Below are positions 23,105-32,925 of a stretch of 64,000 nt of DNA, piece by piece. Position 1 is the first letter of the stretch. Each line of letters begins with the position of its first letter. The DNA is from Intestinimonas aquisgranensis (GTDB taxonomy: Bacteria > Bacillota > Clostridia > Oscillospirales > Oscillospiraceae), in assembly GCA_020687605.1 (NCBI GenBank), contig JAJEQY010000006.1:1-64000 (forward strand), given 5' to 3'. The notes beneath the pieces are model-generated. The model made no database searches. It was not told the DNA's origin and saw nothing but the letters and a program-made list of their open reading frames with translations. Both the position numbers and the translations under genes were made by a program.

Positions 23105-24649
23105 TCATTCCCACTCGATGGTTGCGGGGGGCTTAGAAGTGATGTCGTAGACGATGCGGTTAATGCCGGGGACCTCGTTGACAATGCGGGTGGAGATCCT
23201 GTCCAGCACGTCATAGGGGATTCGAGCCCAGTCGGCGGTCATGAAGTCGCTGGTAGTCACCGCACGAAGGGCCAGAGTGTAATCGTAAGTGCGGCCATCG
23301 CCCATGACACCCACCGAGCGGGTGTTGGTGAGGACGGCAAAATACTGGTTAATATTCTTGTCCTCACCAGCGGCAGCGATCTCCTCCCGGTAGATGGCAT
23401 CGGCATCCCGGAGGGTATCCAGCTTCTCTTTGGTGAGGTCGCCGATGACCCGGATGGCCAGGCCCGGCCCCGGGAAGGGTTGACGCATGACCAGGTACTC
23501 GGGCAGGCCTAGCTCCCGGCCCAGCTGCCGCACCTCATCCTTGAACAGCAGCCGCAGCGGCTCGATGATCTCTTTGAAATCCACGTAGTCAGGCAGACCA
23601 CCCACATTGTGATGGCTCTTGATGACAGCGGCATCACCGGCGCCGGACTCGATGACATCGGGGTAGATAGTGCCCTGGACCAGATAGTCCACCCGGCCGA
23701 TCTTCTTGGCCTCCTCTTCAAAGACCCGGATAAACTCCTCGCCGATAATCTTCCGCTTGTGCTCCGGCTCGGCCACACCGGCCAGCTTCAGCAGGAACCG
23801 GGTCTCGGCATCCACCCGTATAAAGTTGATATCCCACTTGGAGAAAGCCGCTTCCACCTCATCGCCTTCATTTTTCCGCATAAGACCGTGATCCACGAAG
23901 ACACAGGTGAGCTGATTCCCTACCGCCTCAGCCAGCAGGGCGGCAGCCACAGAGGAGTCCACGCCGCCAGAGAGGGCCAGAAGCACCTTGCCATCCCCCA
24001 CTTTCTCTCGGATGGCACGGATGGCAGTGTTCTTGTAGTCCCCCATGGACCAGTCGCCCACCGCGCCGCAGACCTCGTAGAGGAAGTTGTGAATCATGTC
24101 GGTGCCATGCTGGGTGTGGTTGACCTCGGGATGGTACTGGACACCGTAGAAACCGCGGGTTTCGTCGGCGATGGCCACATTGGGACAGTTGTCAGAGTGA
24201 GCCACCAGAGCAAATCCAGTGGGCACCTTCTCCATATAGTCGCCGTGGCTCATCCAGGACACACCCTCAGCAGGCAGGCCCTTGAAGAGCTTGCAGGCGG
24301 TGTCATAATAGGTCTCCGTCTTGCCATACTCCCGGGCAGTATCATCCTGAGCCGCGGTGACCCGTCCTCCCAGAGTATGGGCCATGAGCTGGCAGCCGTA
24401 GCAGATACCCAGCACAGGTACCCCTAGCTCAAAAATAGCCGGGTCCACATGAGGCGCCTTCTCATCGTAAACACTGTTTGGGCCGCCGGTGAAAATGAAG
24501 CCAATGGGCTCCATAGCCTTCAGGGTCTCCAGGGAGGTGGTGTAGGGCTTGACCTCGCAGTACACGCCACACTCACGGACACGCCGGGCGATCAGCTGAT
24601 TGTACTGGCCGCCAAAATCCAAAACGATGACAGTCTGATGGGACATCAT
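23105..24649 (-). CDS. guaA: GMP synthase (glutamine-hydrolysing)
   Basis: 514 residues, full length. Class I glutamine amidotransferase domain with the nucleophile in LGICYGCQLMAH and QYHPEVNHT, then the PP-loop ATP pyrophosphatase motif LLALSGGVDSSVAA, then the dimerisation domain ending PPATIEWE. It converts XMP, ATP and glutamine to GMP. The stop codon lies in the att core, so the element array sits directly downstream; guaA ends are a known hotspot for genomic islands. A short stem (TTCCCTTCC/GGAAGGGAA, 24679-24700) lies in its leader. guaB is far away at 56119-57594. Confidence 0.97.
   Translation of the reverse strand: MMSHQTVIVLDFGGQYNQLIARRVRECGVYCEVKPYTTSLETLKAMEPIGFIFTGGPNSVYDEKAPHVDPAIFELGVPVLGICYGCQLMAHTLGGRVTAAQDDTAREYGKTETYYDTACKLFKGLPAEGVSWMSHGDYMEKVPTGFALVAHSDNCPNVAIADETRGFYGVQYHPEVNHTQHGTDMIHNFLYEVCGAVGDWSMGDYKNTAIRAIREKVGDGKVLLALSGGVDSSVAAALLAEAVGNQLTCVFVDHGLMRKNEGDEVEAAFSKWDINFIRVDAETRFLLKLAGVAEPEHKRKIIGEEFIRVFEEEAKKIGRVDYLVQGTIYPDVIESGAGDAAVIKSHHNVGGLPDYVDFKEIIEPLRLLFKDEVRQLGRELGLPEYLVMRQPFPGPGLAIRVIGDLTKEKLDTLRDADAIYREEIAAAGEDKNINQYFAVLTNTRSVGVMGDGRTYDYTLALRAVTTSDFMTADWARIPYDVLDRISTRIVNEVPGINRIVYDITSKPPATIEWE
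23107..23117. repeat. att core at the 3' end of guaA
   Basis: ATTCCCACTCG overlaps the last codons and stop of guaA. Integration here leaves GuaA intact because the element restores the same end. Confidence 0.8.
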
Positions 24650-24797
24650 CCAGCCTTCTTTCTCTTTTGTGGAATCGTTCCCTTCCTTCCGGAAGGGAAT
24701 TTTTATAGTTTAGAATATCACAATTTAACCCCCGCGCGCAAGTACAAAGGCTTCTGAAAAAGACTGCCACGGACCATCCTTCTTTTGTAGCAATAAG

Positions 24798-24835
24798 ACA
24801 GCCGCCCCAGAAACTCCAGGGCGGCTGTATTTATG
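24798..24835. terminator. Terminator between carB operon and guaA
   Basis: ACAGCCGCCC (24798-24807) pairs with GGGCGGCTGT (24819-24828), with T-rich sequence on both sides. Confidence 0.65.
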
Positions 24836-24884
24836 ATTTGGTTAATTTGCGCGCAGCAGTCCGCCAACATGATTCCAGGCAGGC

Positions 24885-25550
24885 TCAGAATTGCTCCTCT
24901 CGCTCCCTCCGTCTGGAAGGAAAAAAGGCGGGAAACACCCCGAAATGAGAACCCAGCCCGTGGAAGAGCGGAAAACAGATCAGGAGGGTGATGCCCTGGA
25001 CCCACAGGGTATAGTTCTCTGTACGGTATTCCTCACTATACTTGGCGGCGTTCCCTGTCATGTCCACATAAAAGTCGGTGCGGTCCAAGGGGTATCCAGC
25101 GGTAATCTGGTCCATAAAGGAAGCGTTTTCCTCCAGATCGGCCCACACCACCTGTCCCACAGGGAGAATTGCCGCTCCGGAGTAAATATCTCCCTGGTTC
25201 TGGACGTTCTCCAGGTTGATCCAGGCGGCCACCCGTTCCCCGGAGGGGAGGCGCAGATTATAAAGGTACATATCCTCGTAGTAGCCTGCTCCCTCGTTGC
25301 GGTAAGAGATTCCCTCGGAGACAACGGTAAAGGTATCCATTGTCAGCAGACCCTCCACACTCTCCGCTCGGGGGACGTCCTCATCCGCTATGCTCCCCGG
25401 TTCTCCGGGCAATGCAGTATGAGCCGCTGCATAGTCAGCATAGGTGGCCGCACTGAGGGAGGCCGTTACAGACGCCGTACCCAGTGACACGAGATAGGAC
25501 AGGAGAATGCACAGCCAGATGTCAAAACGCAGTCTCCGGCGAAGCCGCAT
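24885..25550 (-). CDS. Membrane protein of unknown function downstream of carB
   Basis: 221 residues from the ATG at 25550, which follows GGGGGAGAGG. One N-terminal membrane segment (WLCILLSYLVSLGTASVTAS), an extracytoplasmic middle of about 140 residues, a second segment near the end (LWVQGITLLICFPLFHGLG) and an Arg/Glu-rich tail. No family recognised. It starts 13 bases after carB and is probably co-transcribed with carAB, though nothing links it to pyrimidine synthesis. Confidence 0.7.
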   Translation of the reverse strand: MRLRRRLRFDIWLCILLSYLVSLGTASVTASLSAATYADYAAAHTALPGEPGSIADEDVPRAESVEGLLTMDTFTVVSEGISYRNEGAGYYEDMYLYNLRLPSGERVAAWINLENVQNQGDIYSGAAILPVGQVVWADLEENASFMDQITAGYPLDRTDFYVDMTGNAAKYSEEYRTENYTLWVQGITLLICFPLFHGLGSHFGVFPAFFPSRRREREEQF

Positions 25551-25563
25551 CGCCTCTCCCCCC

Positions 25564-28500
25564 TCAGATCTCGGTGATATCGATGGGTCTGAGGTCCGCG
25601 CTACGGCCCTGCTCCCGGACGGTGAGGATGGCGTGAGCGGTATCGATGGCGGTGACACAGGCCACGGAGTGCTCCACGGCGGCCCGGCGGATCTTAAAGC
25701 CGTCGGTGTCGTGCTTGCGGCCCTTGGTGGGGGTGTTGATGATGAGGTCGATGGAGCCGGAGGCGATCATGTCCAGAATGTTGGGGTGGGCCTGGGAGAC
25801 ACGTGCCACCTTCCGGGCGGGGACACCAGCGGCATTGAGGGCGTTGCAGGTACCGGAGGTAGCCAGAATCTCGATGCCCATATCCTCCAGACCCCGGGCG
25901 ATGCCGATCATCTCGCCCTTGTCCTCGTCCTTCACGGTGATGATGACCCGGCCGCCCTTCTTGGGCACCTTCATATTGGCACCCTTGAATGCCTTCAGCA
26001 AGGCCTGGGGGAAGGACTCGGCCAGGCCCAGGCACTCGCCGGTGGACTTCATCTCGGGCCCAAGGCCGGTGTCCACGTCGGTGAGCTTCTCAAAGGAGAA
26101 CACGGGCATCTTGACGGCGTAGTAGTCGGCCTCGGGGTAAATGCCGGTGCCGTAGCCCAGGTCCTTGAGCTTCTGTCCCAGCATGACCTTGGTGGCCAGG
26201 TCTATGATGGGCACGCCAGTCACCTTGGAGATATAGGGGATGGTGCGGGAGGACCGGGGGTTGACCTCGATGACGTAAACCTCGTCATTGTAGAGGATGA
26301 ACTGGATGTTGATGAGGCCGATGACCCCCAGGGCCTTGGCCAGATCATAGGTGTACTTGAGGATGGTCTCCTTGTGCTTTTCCTCGATGTGGAGGGGCGG
26401 ATACACCGAGATGGAATCGCCGGAGTGGACGCCGGCCCGCTCCACATGCTCCATGATGCCGGGAATGAGAATATCCTCCCCGTCAAAAACGCCATCCACC
26501 TCTACCTCGCGGCCCATGAGGTACTTGTCCACCAGGATGGGGTGCTCCTGGACCGTCTGATTGATGATGCGCATGAACTCCACGATGTTCCGGTCGTTGT
26601 AGGCGATCTCCATGCCCTGGCCGCCCAGGACGTAGGAGGGCCGCACCAGCACGGGATAGCCCACCTCGTTGGCGGCGGCGAGAGCCTCCTCGGTGGTAAA
26701 GACGGTCTTACCTGCTGCGCGGGGGATGCCACACTGCTGCAGGATCTCGTCGAATCGCTCCCGGTCCTCGGCGGCGTCCACGCCGTCAGAAGAGGTGCCC
26801 AGGATGGGCACGCCCATGTCGGTGAGGGCCTTGGCCAGCTTGATGGCGGTCTGGCCGCCGAACTGGACCACAGCACCCCAGGGCTTCTCCAGCTCCACCA
26901 CATTCTGGACATCCTCGGGGGTCAGAGGCTCAAAATAGAGCTTGTCGGCCACGTCGAAGTCGGTGGAGACAGTCTCCGGGTTGTTATTGATGATAATGGT
27001 CTCATAGCCCAAGCGCTTGAAGGCCCAGACGGAGTGGACCGAGCAGTAATCGAACTCGATGCCCTGGCCGATACGGATGGGGCCGGAGCCCAACACCAGC
27101 ACCTTCTTCTTCTCCGGGTCGGCGGTGTAGGCGTGGGCGGGAGCGGCGGCCAGAGACTCACACACCGGGGCGTCGCCCCACTCGTGGGGCATGGCGGCCT
27201 CGTTCTCCTGGTCATAGGTGGAGTAGTAATAGGGGGTCTGGGCCTCGAACTCGGCGGCGCAGGTGTCCACCATCTTGAAGGCGGGAATAATGCCCATAGA
27301 CTCGCGGAGTGCCTTGATCTCGGGCGCAGTCTTGCCGGAGAGGGCGGCGATCCAGGCATCGGAGAAGCCCATCTCCTTGGCCTGACGCAGGGTGCGCTCG
27401 TCCAGGTGACCGCGGTCCAGCTTGTCCTCCATGTCCACGATATTCTTGAACCGATCCAGGAACCAGATATCCATCTTGGTGATCTTGTTGATCTTCTCCG
27501 GGGAGAAGCCGCGGCGCAGGGCCTCGGCCACCATGAAGAGCCGCTGGTCGTCCACGTTGACCAGACGGTCCTCGATCTCCTCGGTGTAGAGGTCCTCCAG
27601 ACCGTCCATGCGCAGGGACTTCACCGGCAGCTCCAGGGAGCGGATGGCCTTCATAAGGGCACCCTCAAAAGAGTTGCCGATGGCCATGACCTCGCCCGTG
27701 GCCTTCATCTGGGTACCCAGGGTGCGGCTGGCGGTGGTGAACTTGTCAAAGGGCAGCCGGGGCAGCTTCAGGACACAGTAGTCCAGTGTAGGCTCAAAGC
27801 AGGCAGTGGTCTTGCCGGTGACAGCGTTGGGAATCTCGTCCAGGGTGTAGCCCAGAGCCACCTTGGCGGCTACCTTGGCGATGGGGTAGCCGGTGGCCTT
27901 GGAGGCCAGAGCAGAGGAGCGGCTCACGCGGGGGTTGACCTCGATGACGGCATACTCATAGCTGTCGGGGTTCAATGCCAGCTGGACGTTGCAGCCACCC
28001 TCGATCTTCAGGGCGGAGATGATGTCCAGGGAGGCGGTGCGGAGCATCTGGTACTCCTTGTTGGCCAGGGTCTGGGTGGGGGCCACCACGATGGAGTCGC
28101 CGGTATGGACACCCACAGGGTCGATGTTCTCCATGGAGCAGATCTGAATGACGTTGCCGGCGGAGTCCCGCATGACCTCGAACTCGATTTCCTTCCAGCC
28201 GGCGATGGAGCGCTCGATGAGGACCTGCCCCACCCGGGAGAGGTGGATGCCCCGGTCGGCAATCTCCCGGAGAGAGGGCTCGTCATAGGCGATACCGCCG
28301 CCGGTGCCGCCCAGGGTATAGGCGGGCCGGACGATGACAGGATAGCCGATGGAGTTGGCAAAGTTCACAGCGTCCTCCACGCTCTCAACCACATCAGAGG
28401 TGACGCAGGGCTGGCCGATCTCTTCCATGGCGTCCTTGAAGCCCTGGCGGTCCTCCGCCTTGCGGATGGACTCGGGGCTGGTGCCCAGCAGCTTCACATT

Positions 28501-28833
28501 GTACTCGGCCAAAATGCCCTGCTCGTGGAGGTTCATGGCCAGGTTGAGGCCGGTCTGACCGCCCAGGGTGGGCAGGATGGAGTCGGGCCGCTCCTTCTGA
28601 ATGACCTGAGTCACCGAGGCGATGTTCAGGGGCTCGATGTAGACGTGGTCGGCGATGTCCTTGTCGGTCATAATGGTGGCGGGGTTGGAATTGACCAGCA
28701 CCACCTCCACGCCCTCTTCCTTCAGGGCGCGGCAGGCCTGAGTGCCGGCGTAGTCGAACTCGGCGGCCTGTCCGATGACGATGGGGCCGGAGCCCAGCAC
28801 CAGCACCTTTTTGATATTTGGATTCTTGGGCAT
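25564..28833 (-). CDS. carB: Carbamoyl-phosphate synthase large subunit
   Basis: 1089 residues, usual length. Two homologous ATP-grasp halves are visible, each opening with a KVLVLGSGPI(V/R)IGQ(A/G) segment (near residues 9 and 580) and each containing an EVNPR(V/S)SRS/T motif. The last 150 residues are the allosteric MGS-like domain. It makes carbamoyl phosphate from bicarbonate, two ATP and ammonia channelled from CarA. carA overlaps it by one base, so the two are translationally coupled. Confidence 0.97.
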   Translation of the reverse strand: MPKNPNIKKVLVLGSGPIVIGQAAEFDYAGTQACRALKEEGVEVVLVNSNPATIMTDKDIADHVYIEPLNIASVTQVIQKERPDSILPTLGGQTGLNLAMNLHEQGILAEYNVKLLGTSPESIRKAEDRQGFKDAMEEIGQPCVTSDVVESVEDAVNFANSIGYPVIVRPAYTLGGTGGGIAYDEPSLREIADRGIHLSRVGQVLIERSIAGWKEIEFEVMRDSAGNVIQICSMENIDPVGVHTGDSIVVAPTQTLANKEYQMLRTASLDIISALKIEGGCNVQLALNPDSYEYAVIEVNPRVSRSSALASKATGYPIAKVAAKVALGYTLDEIPNAVTGKTTACFEPTLDYCVLKLPRLPFDKFTTASRTLGTQMKATGEVMAIGNSFEGALMKAIRSLELPVKSLRMDGLEDLYTEEIEDRLVNVDDQRLFMVAEALRRGFSPEKINKITKMDIWFLDRFKNIVDMEDKLDRGHLDERTLRQAKEMGFSDAWIAALSGKTAPEIKALRESMGIIPAFKMVDTCAAEFEAQTPYYYSTYDQENEAAMPHEWGDAPVCESLAAAPAHAYTADPEKKKVLVLGSGPIRIGQGIEFDYCSVHSVWAFKRLGYETIIINNNPETVSTDFDVADKLYFEPLTPEDVQNVVELEKPWGAVVQFGGQTAIKLAKALTDMGVPILGTSSDGVDAAEDRERFDEILQQCGIPRAAGKTVFTTEEALAAANEVGYPVLVRPSYVLGGQGMEIAYNDRNIVEFMRIINQTVQEHPILVDKYLMGREVEVDGVFDGEDILIPGIMEHVERAGVHSGDSISVYPPLHIEEKHKETILKYTYDLAKALGVIGLINIQFILYNDEVYVIEVNPRSSRTIPYISKVTGVPIIDLATKVMLGQKLKDLGYGTGIYPEADYYAVKMPVFSFEKLTDVDTGLGPEMKSTGECLGLAESFPQALLKAFKGANMKVPKKGGRVIITVKDEDKGEMIGIARGLEDMGIEILATSGTCNALNAAGVPARKVARVSQAHPNILDMIASGSIDLIINTPTKGRKHDTDGFKIRRAAVEHSVACVTAIDTAHAILTVREQGRSADLRPIDITEI

Positions 28834-29918
28834 TACCAGGCGCCTCCTTCCATCCGGCGAACGAACCGGTCAAAGAGATATTCCGTGTCCTTGGGTCCCG
28901 GGCTTGCTTCGGGGTGGAACTGTACGGTATAGACGTTGCCGTTGGTATAGCGCAGTCCCTCCACGCTGCCCTCATTGACGTTGATGTGGGAGACCTGGGC
29001 CACCTCGGGCTTCACGCTCTCGGCGGTGACCACATAGCCGTGGTTCTGGCTGGTAATAAAAACCCGACCGGCGTCCAGGTCCTTCACCGGGTGGTTGGCG
29101 CCCCGGTGGCCGAAGCGCATCTTCCGGGTCTCGGCGCCGGTGGCCAGAGCCATGAGCTGGTGACCCAGGCAGACGGCGAAAATGGGGATACCGGAGGCGT
29201 AGAGCTCCTTGATCTCAGCGATGATGGCCACATTGTCTGCGGGGTCGCCGGGGCCATTGGAGAGCATCACGCCGTCAAACTTCCCGGAGAGGATCTCTAC
29301 GGCGGTGGTGTGGGCGGGGAACACAGTGACCTCACAGCCCCGCTCCTGGAGGCAGCGGATCATGTTCTCCTTCACGCCGAAGTCCAGCAGGGCCACCCGC
29401 AGTTTCTGCCGGGGGATGGAGGGATAGACCTGGACCTCCTCCCTGCTCACCCGCTCCACGGTGCCCTGGACCCGGTAGGCCCGGATGGGCTCCAACAGGT
29501 CCTGGATAGAAAAATGCTCCGCACAGGTGATCATACCGTTCATGGTACCCTGACTGCGGAGTATACGGGTGATGGCACGGGTGTCCACGCCCTGGATGCC
29601 CGTGATACCGTGTTCCTTTAAATAATCATTCAAATCGCCTTCACAGCGGAAATTGCTGCCGCGCCGGGACAGGTGCCGCACCACAAAGGCCTCGCCCCAG
29701 GGACGAGAGGACTCGTTGTCTTCCGAATTGACGCCGTAATTGCCGATGAGGGGATAGGACATCACGATGCCCTGTCCGGCGTAGGAGGGGTCGGTGAGGA
29801 TCTCCTGGTAGCCAACCATGGAGGTGTTGAACACCATCTCACAGATCCGGTCCGCCGTGGAGCCGATGCTCTCCCCTGTAAAGGTCATGCCGTTTTCCAG
29901 GATCAAGGTCGCCTTCAT
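28833..29918 (-). CDS. carA: Carbamoyl-phosphate synthase small subunit
   Basis: 361 residues. N-terminal CPSase domain (LILENGMTFTGESIGS) and C-terminal class I amidotransferase domain with the nucleophile Cys in FAVCLGHQLMALA and the His/Glu in QFHPEASPG. It hydrolyses glutamine and passes ammonia to CarB, for pyrimidine and arginine synthesis. First gene of the operon, with a good promoter about 40 bases upstream. I see no T-box or attenuator in the short leader. Confidence 0.97.
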   Translation of the reverse strand: MKATLILENGMTFTGESIGSTADRICEMVFNTSMVGYQEILTDPSYAGQGIVMSYPLIGNYGVNSEDNESSRPWGEAFVVRHLSRRGSNFRCEGDLNDYLKEHGITGIQGVDTRAITRILRSQGTMNGMITCAEHFSIQDLLEPIRAYRVQGTVERVSREEVQVYPSIPRQKLRVALLDFGVKENMIRCLQERGCEVTVFPAHTTAVEILSGKFDGVMLSNGPGDPADNVAIIAEIKELYASGIPIFAVCLGHQLMALATGAETRKMRFGHRGANHPVKDLDAGRVFITSQNHGYVVTAESVKPEVAQVSHINVNEGSVEGLRYTNGNVYTVQFHPEASPGPKDTEYLFDRFVRRMEGGAW

Positions 29919-29957
29919 CTATCACAGCCCGCCTTTCTCTTCCAGTTTATCCGTTCG

Positions 29958-29986
29958 ATTTTAACCCAAATCCATGCCCTTGACAA
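29958..29986 (-). promoter_or_regulatory. Promoter of carAB
   Basis: On the - strand TTGTCA (29981-29986), 17 bases, TAAAAT (29958-29963). Confidence 0.65.
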
Positions 29987-30099
29987 CTGCATTTTCTTGC
30001 AGAATTGCAAAAACGTGTTTTTGGACAAATTATATGTATATTCCATCCTTTTATGCAGTCATTCCGCATCAAATACTAAAAAATATGCAGTTTTCCTAA

Positions 30100-30942
30100 T
30101 TATTTTTCTGGTGCATTTTTGAGTGGGACCACGTCGATAACCACCTCTTCCGGTGGGTTAAAGATCCGGGGTACCCGGGTGGACTCCCTGGCCAGGCCAC
30201 GGCTGACGATGAGGGTGCTCTCCCCCAGCTCGTACCGGCCACCGGCAAAAGCGGGGAAAAAGCCCTGGTTGGGAGCCAGGAGCCCGTTGAGGAGGAACGG
30301 AATGCGCCACTGTCCCCCATGGGCATGGCCGGCCAGGATGAGGTCGAAGCCCTGCCCCTCGTAGGCGCTGGTCCGCTCCGGCCGGTGGGTGAGGAGGATG
30401 GAGAACCCCTCCCCCGCCGCCCCACGGGCGGCGCTGGCAAGCTGCGCCTGCCAGACGTCTGTCCCAACCGCCGGATCGTCAATGCCGCAGATGTGGATGG
30501 GCTGGCCCTGAAAGACTACGGTCTGCCCCTCACCTTCCAGCACGGTAACGCCGCTTTCCGCGATGCGGGCTTTCATCTCCTCCGCACGGCCGCTCCAGAA
30601 CTCATGGTTGCCGGTCACATAGAAGGTGGGATAAGCCCGGCCCAGGGTCTCGATGACGGTCCAGGCGTTCTCCTCCGGCAGGGCCGGGTCGTCGTCCAGA
30701 ATGTCGCCCCCAAGCAGCACCAGGTCGGGGTGCTGTTCCTCCACCATGTCCAGCAGCTCCCGCTGACCCTCACCGTAATCACAGGAGTGGAGGTCGGTGA
30801 GCAGCACCAGCCGGACGGATTGAGAGACCTTGGCGGACTCCACCGTATAGTGTCGCAAGGTGAGACGGGTATTGAGGGCGGCAGCCGCCGCCGCGATGGC
30901 CGCCGCTGCCGGCAGCAGGATGCGCAGGTGCTTTTTCTTCAT
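30100..30942 (-). CDS. YkuE-like metallophosphoesterase
   Basis: 280 residues. An N-terminal hydrophobic segment rich in Ala anchors or exports it. The metal-site motifs follow in order: LTDLHSCD, LLGGDILDDD, TGNHEFW, LLTHRP and LAGHAHGGQWR. These are the five blocks of the calcineurin-like phosphoesterase fold with two metals. Relatives include YkuE and YaeI; substrates vary from nucleotides to phospholipids, and the substrate here cannot be read off. The gene stands alone, with weak flanking signals. Confidence 0.85.
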   Translation of the reverse strand: MKKKHLRILLPAAAAIAAAAAALNTRLTLRHYTVESAKVSQSVRLVLLTDLHSCDYGEGQRELLDMVEEQHPDLVLLGGDILDDDPALPEENAWTVIETLGRAYPTFYVTGNHEFWSGRAEEMKARIAESGVTVLEGEGQTVVFQGQPIHICGIDDPAVGTDVWQAQLASAARGAAGEGFSILLTHRPERTSAYEGQGFDLILAGHAHGGQWRIPFLLNGLLAPNQGFFPAFAGGRYELGESTLIVSRGLARESTRVPRIFNPPEEVVIDVVPLKNAPEK

Positions 30943-31000
30943 GAGGACCTCCGGACAGGTTTGGATTTGATTTCATTGTATCACAGCCAGGACGGCATGA

Positions 31001-31035
31001 AAAGGGCCGGCGGAATATCCCACCGGCCCTTCAAA
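31001..31035 (-). terminator. Terminator of the SLH protein gene
   Basis: AGGGCCGG (31003-31010) and CCGGCCCT (31023-31030), T-run on the - strand side. Confidence 0.65.
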
Positions 31036-31069
31036 ATTTTACAGTTTAGCATTTAGCTGTTTGGAACTG

Positions 31070-32749
31070 TTAAGCGTAGAACATGTCAAAGCCCAGATCG
31101 GTCAGGGTATAACCGCCGTCGATCAAGATATCCTGTTCCAAAGCGATGAGCATGATCTGAAGATTGACCGCACAGTTTTCCTCATCAGTTCCAACAAAGT
31201 CGAATTCATCGTCCTCTAAGTAGCCCTCATAGGTATTGAACGTCACAGCCTTCGTGGAGTTCTTAAACTCAGCGGGATCAATTGTGCCAGACGCAGTATG
31301 GCTTGTACCATAGGAACTGTGTATGTCATCACCGGAGCCACCGTAGGTAAATTTATAGGGAGTGGTGAGGTCCGGTGTCAGGATCAGTGTACATTCTCCC
31401 AAGAAAAGAAGTTCATTTTCCACCGGCGTCTCCAGATTCTGTCCAAAGGCCCCTACCAGTGTGATCTGGTCAGCAGAGGGATCATAATAGAGATAATAAT
31501 CCCAATCCTCATTTTGATACAGAGATTTATCCGGATCCAGAACACACCGGTACTGCCCTTCATAATCGCCGTAAGTCATTTTAGTTCCGTTGGTGCGGGC
31601 ATAGTCAGCCAAATACTGATAAACAGCCGGATCAGGCTCTGAGGGACGTCGGTCACCAATAGAGGCGCGGACGTTTTTATACTCATTCAGAAGACTGGGC
31701 TGGCTCCGTTTAAAGGTAGCGCCCATCCAAATGAAGCAATCCTCCGGTACCAGCAGATTGGTGGTAAACTCAAAGGTACGGGTCTCGGTTCCAAGGTCCG
31801 TAAACCCTTTTTTCGTATCACCGCTTGTTTGCTGATAGGTGGCGGTTATGGTAATCTTACGTATGTTTTCGTCTCCGTTGATGGGCTCCGAGGTCATCGT
31901 ATAGGTTCCGTCATCACACGAATAGGAGGTGTAGTCGGAAAATACATACCTCATGACACGGGTAAAATGATTTCCGGAAAACGTATATTCATATTCGCCG
32001 CTAGCGTTTATTTCTCCGTACCAGCTGCCCTCCATGTCAGCCTGCGTCCGCATGGGAGATCGGCCCTGCTGCTCGGTGGGCGCAGCGGTGAGGGTGAAGG
32101 TCTTGCGCAGGCTCTTGTCGGCCATGCGGGTGACGATGGTGGCCACCTCGGAGCGCTGGATGGTGCTGGTGGGCTTGAAGGACCCGGCGGCGGCGCTGCC
32201 GGTGAGGATGCCGGCGTTGTAGAGCTTCAGCACGGCGGTGGCGTAGGTGGCGCTGGCATCCAGGTCGGGCAGAGCGGTCACCGAGTTGATGGCAGGCAGG
32301 GCCTCGTCGGGCAGAGCGGCGGCCAGGATGGCGGCAAACTGAGCCCGGGTCGCAGTGGCGGTGTAGTCGGTATAGACTCCGTCGGTGATGATGCCGTTCT
32401 TCACCGCGTAGTCCACATAGGGCTGGTACCAGGTACCGCCGCTGGTGGTGAAAGTCTCCCCGTCCCCCACATAGGTGCTGTGGAGGCGGCAGGCCAGGAC
32501 CAGGGCCTCAGCGATGGTCAGGTTGCCGTTGGGGTTGAAGGTGGTGTCGCTGCTGCCGGTCATCAGGTCCAGCTCATAGGCGGCCTGAACATTGGGGGCG
32601 AACCAGGCGTCGGCGGGGACATCGGTAAACTGCCCGGCAGTGTAGGTGTTGACCTTGCCGAAATTGTCCAGCCCGGCGGCCAGAGCCGGGGCTGTCAGGC
32701 TCAGACACAGGGCGCTGGCCAGCACCAGGGACAGGATGCGTTTTTTCAT
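31070..32749 (-). CDS. Secreted S-layer-homology (SLH) domain protein
   Basis: 559 residues from the ATG at 32749; an in-frame start 46 codons earlier lacks a signal peptide. Signal peptide KKRILSLVLASALCLSLTAPALAA. Two to three SLH repeats follow (FTDVPADAWFAPNVQAAYELDLMTG; WYQPYVDYAVKNGIITDG; YATAVLKLYNAGILTG) within residues 35-210, which bind pyruvylated wall polymers. The remaining 340 residues, rich in Thr, Tyr and Asp, match no family I know. Likely a wall-attached protein. An overlapping frame on the other strand is not considered real. Confidence 0.85.
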   Translation of the reverse strand: MKKRILSLVLASALCLSLTAPALAAGLDNFGKVNTYTAGQFTDVPADAWFAPNVQAAYELDLMTGSSDTTFNPNGNLTIAEALVLACRLHSTYVGDGETFTTSGGTWYQPYVDYAVKNGIITDGVYTDYTATATRAQFAAILAAALPDEALPAINSVTALPDLDASATYATAVLKLYNAGILTGSAAAGSFKPTSTIQRSEVATIVTRMADKSLRKTFTLTAAPTEQQGRSPMRTQADMEGSWYGEINASGEYEYTFSGNHFTRVMRYVFSDYTSYSCDDGTYTMTSEPINGDENIRKITITATYQQTSGDTKKGFTDLGTETRTFEFTTNLLVPEDCFIWMGATFKRSQPSLLNEYKNVRASIGDRRPSEPDPAVYQYLADYARTNGTKMTYGDYEGQYRCVLDPDKSLYQNEDWDYYLYYDPSADQITLVGAFGQNLETPVENELLFLGECTLILTPDLTTPYKFTYGGSGDDIHSSYGTSHTASGTIDPAEFKNSTKAVTFNTYEGYLEDDEFDFVGTDEENCAVNLQIMLIALEQDILIDGGYTLTDLGFDMFYA

Positions 32750-32925
32750 GTTGCCACTCCTCCTTACAGTTTGGTTACTGGAAAAAGGATACCACAAAAC
32801 CATCCCTGGGAAAATATGCTGGTTGCATCGTCTTTTTCCCCGCCAGATGTGCCCATTATGGGAATAAAATGTCCTTTTTGAGTTCATACTGATGAGACGA
32901 CTTTATTTCTCTGGAGGTCCTGATC

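Larger units (their letters stand above)
15076..23117. mobile_element. Integrative mobilizable element 2 (arsenic cargo)
   Basis: About 8 kb between the core at 15065-15075 and the core at the end of guaA. Right to left: Xre regulator, xis, integrase, MobC-like protein, RepA-like ATPase, iteron-like array, candidate oriT, MobV relaxase, arsR, permease, thioredoxin-like protein, arsC, hairpin cluster. A small self-contained mobilizable element without its own mating-pore genes. Confidence 0.8.

Noticed and set aside
25507..28932. A very long open frame opposite carB
   Set aside because: It mirrors the highly GC-rich carB codons, contains low-complexity Gly/His/Val-rich sequence, and has no ribosome site or family; carB itself is unmistakable.
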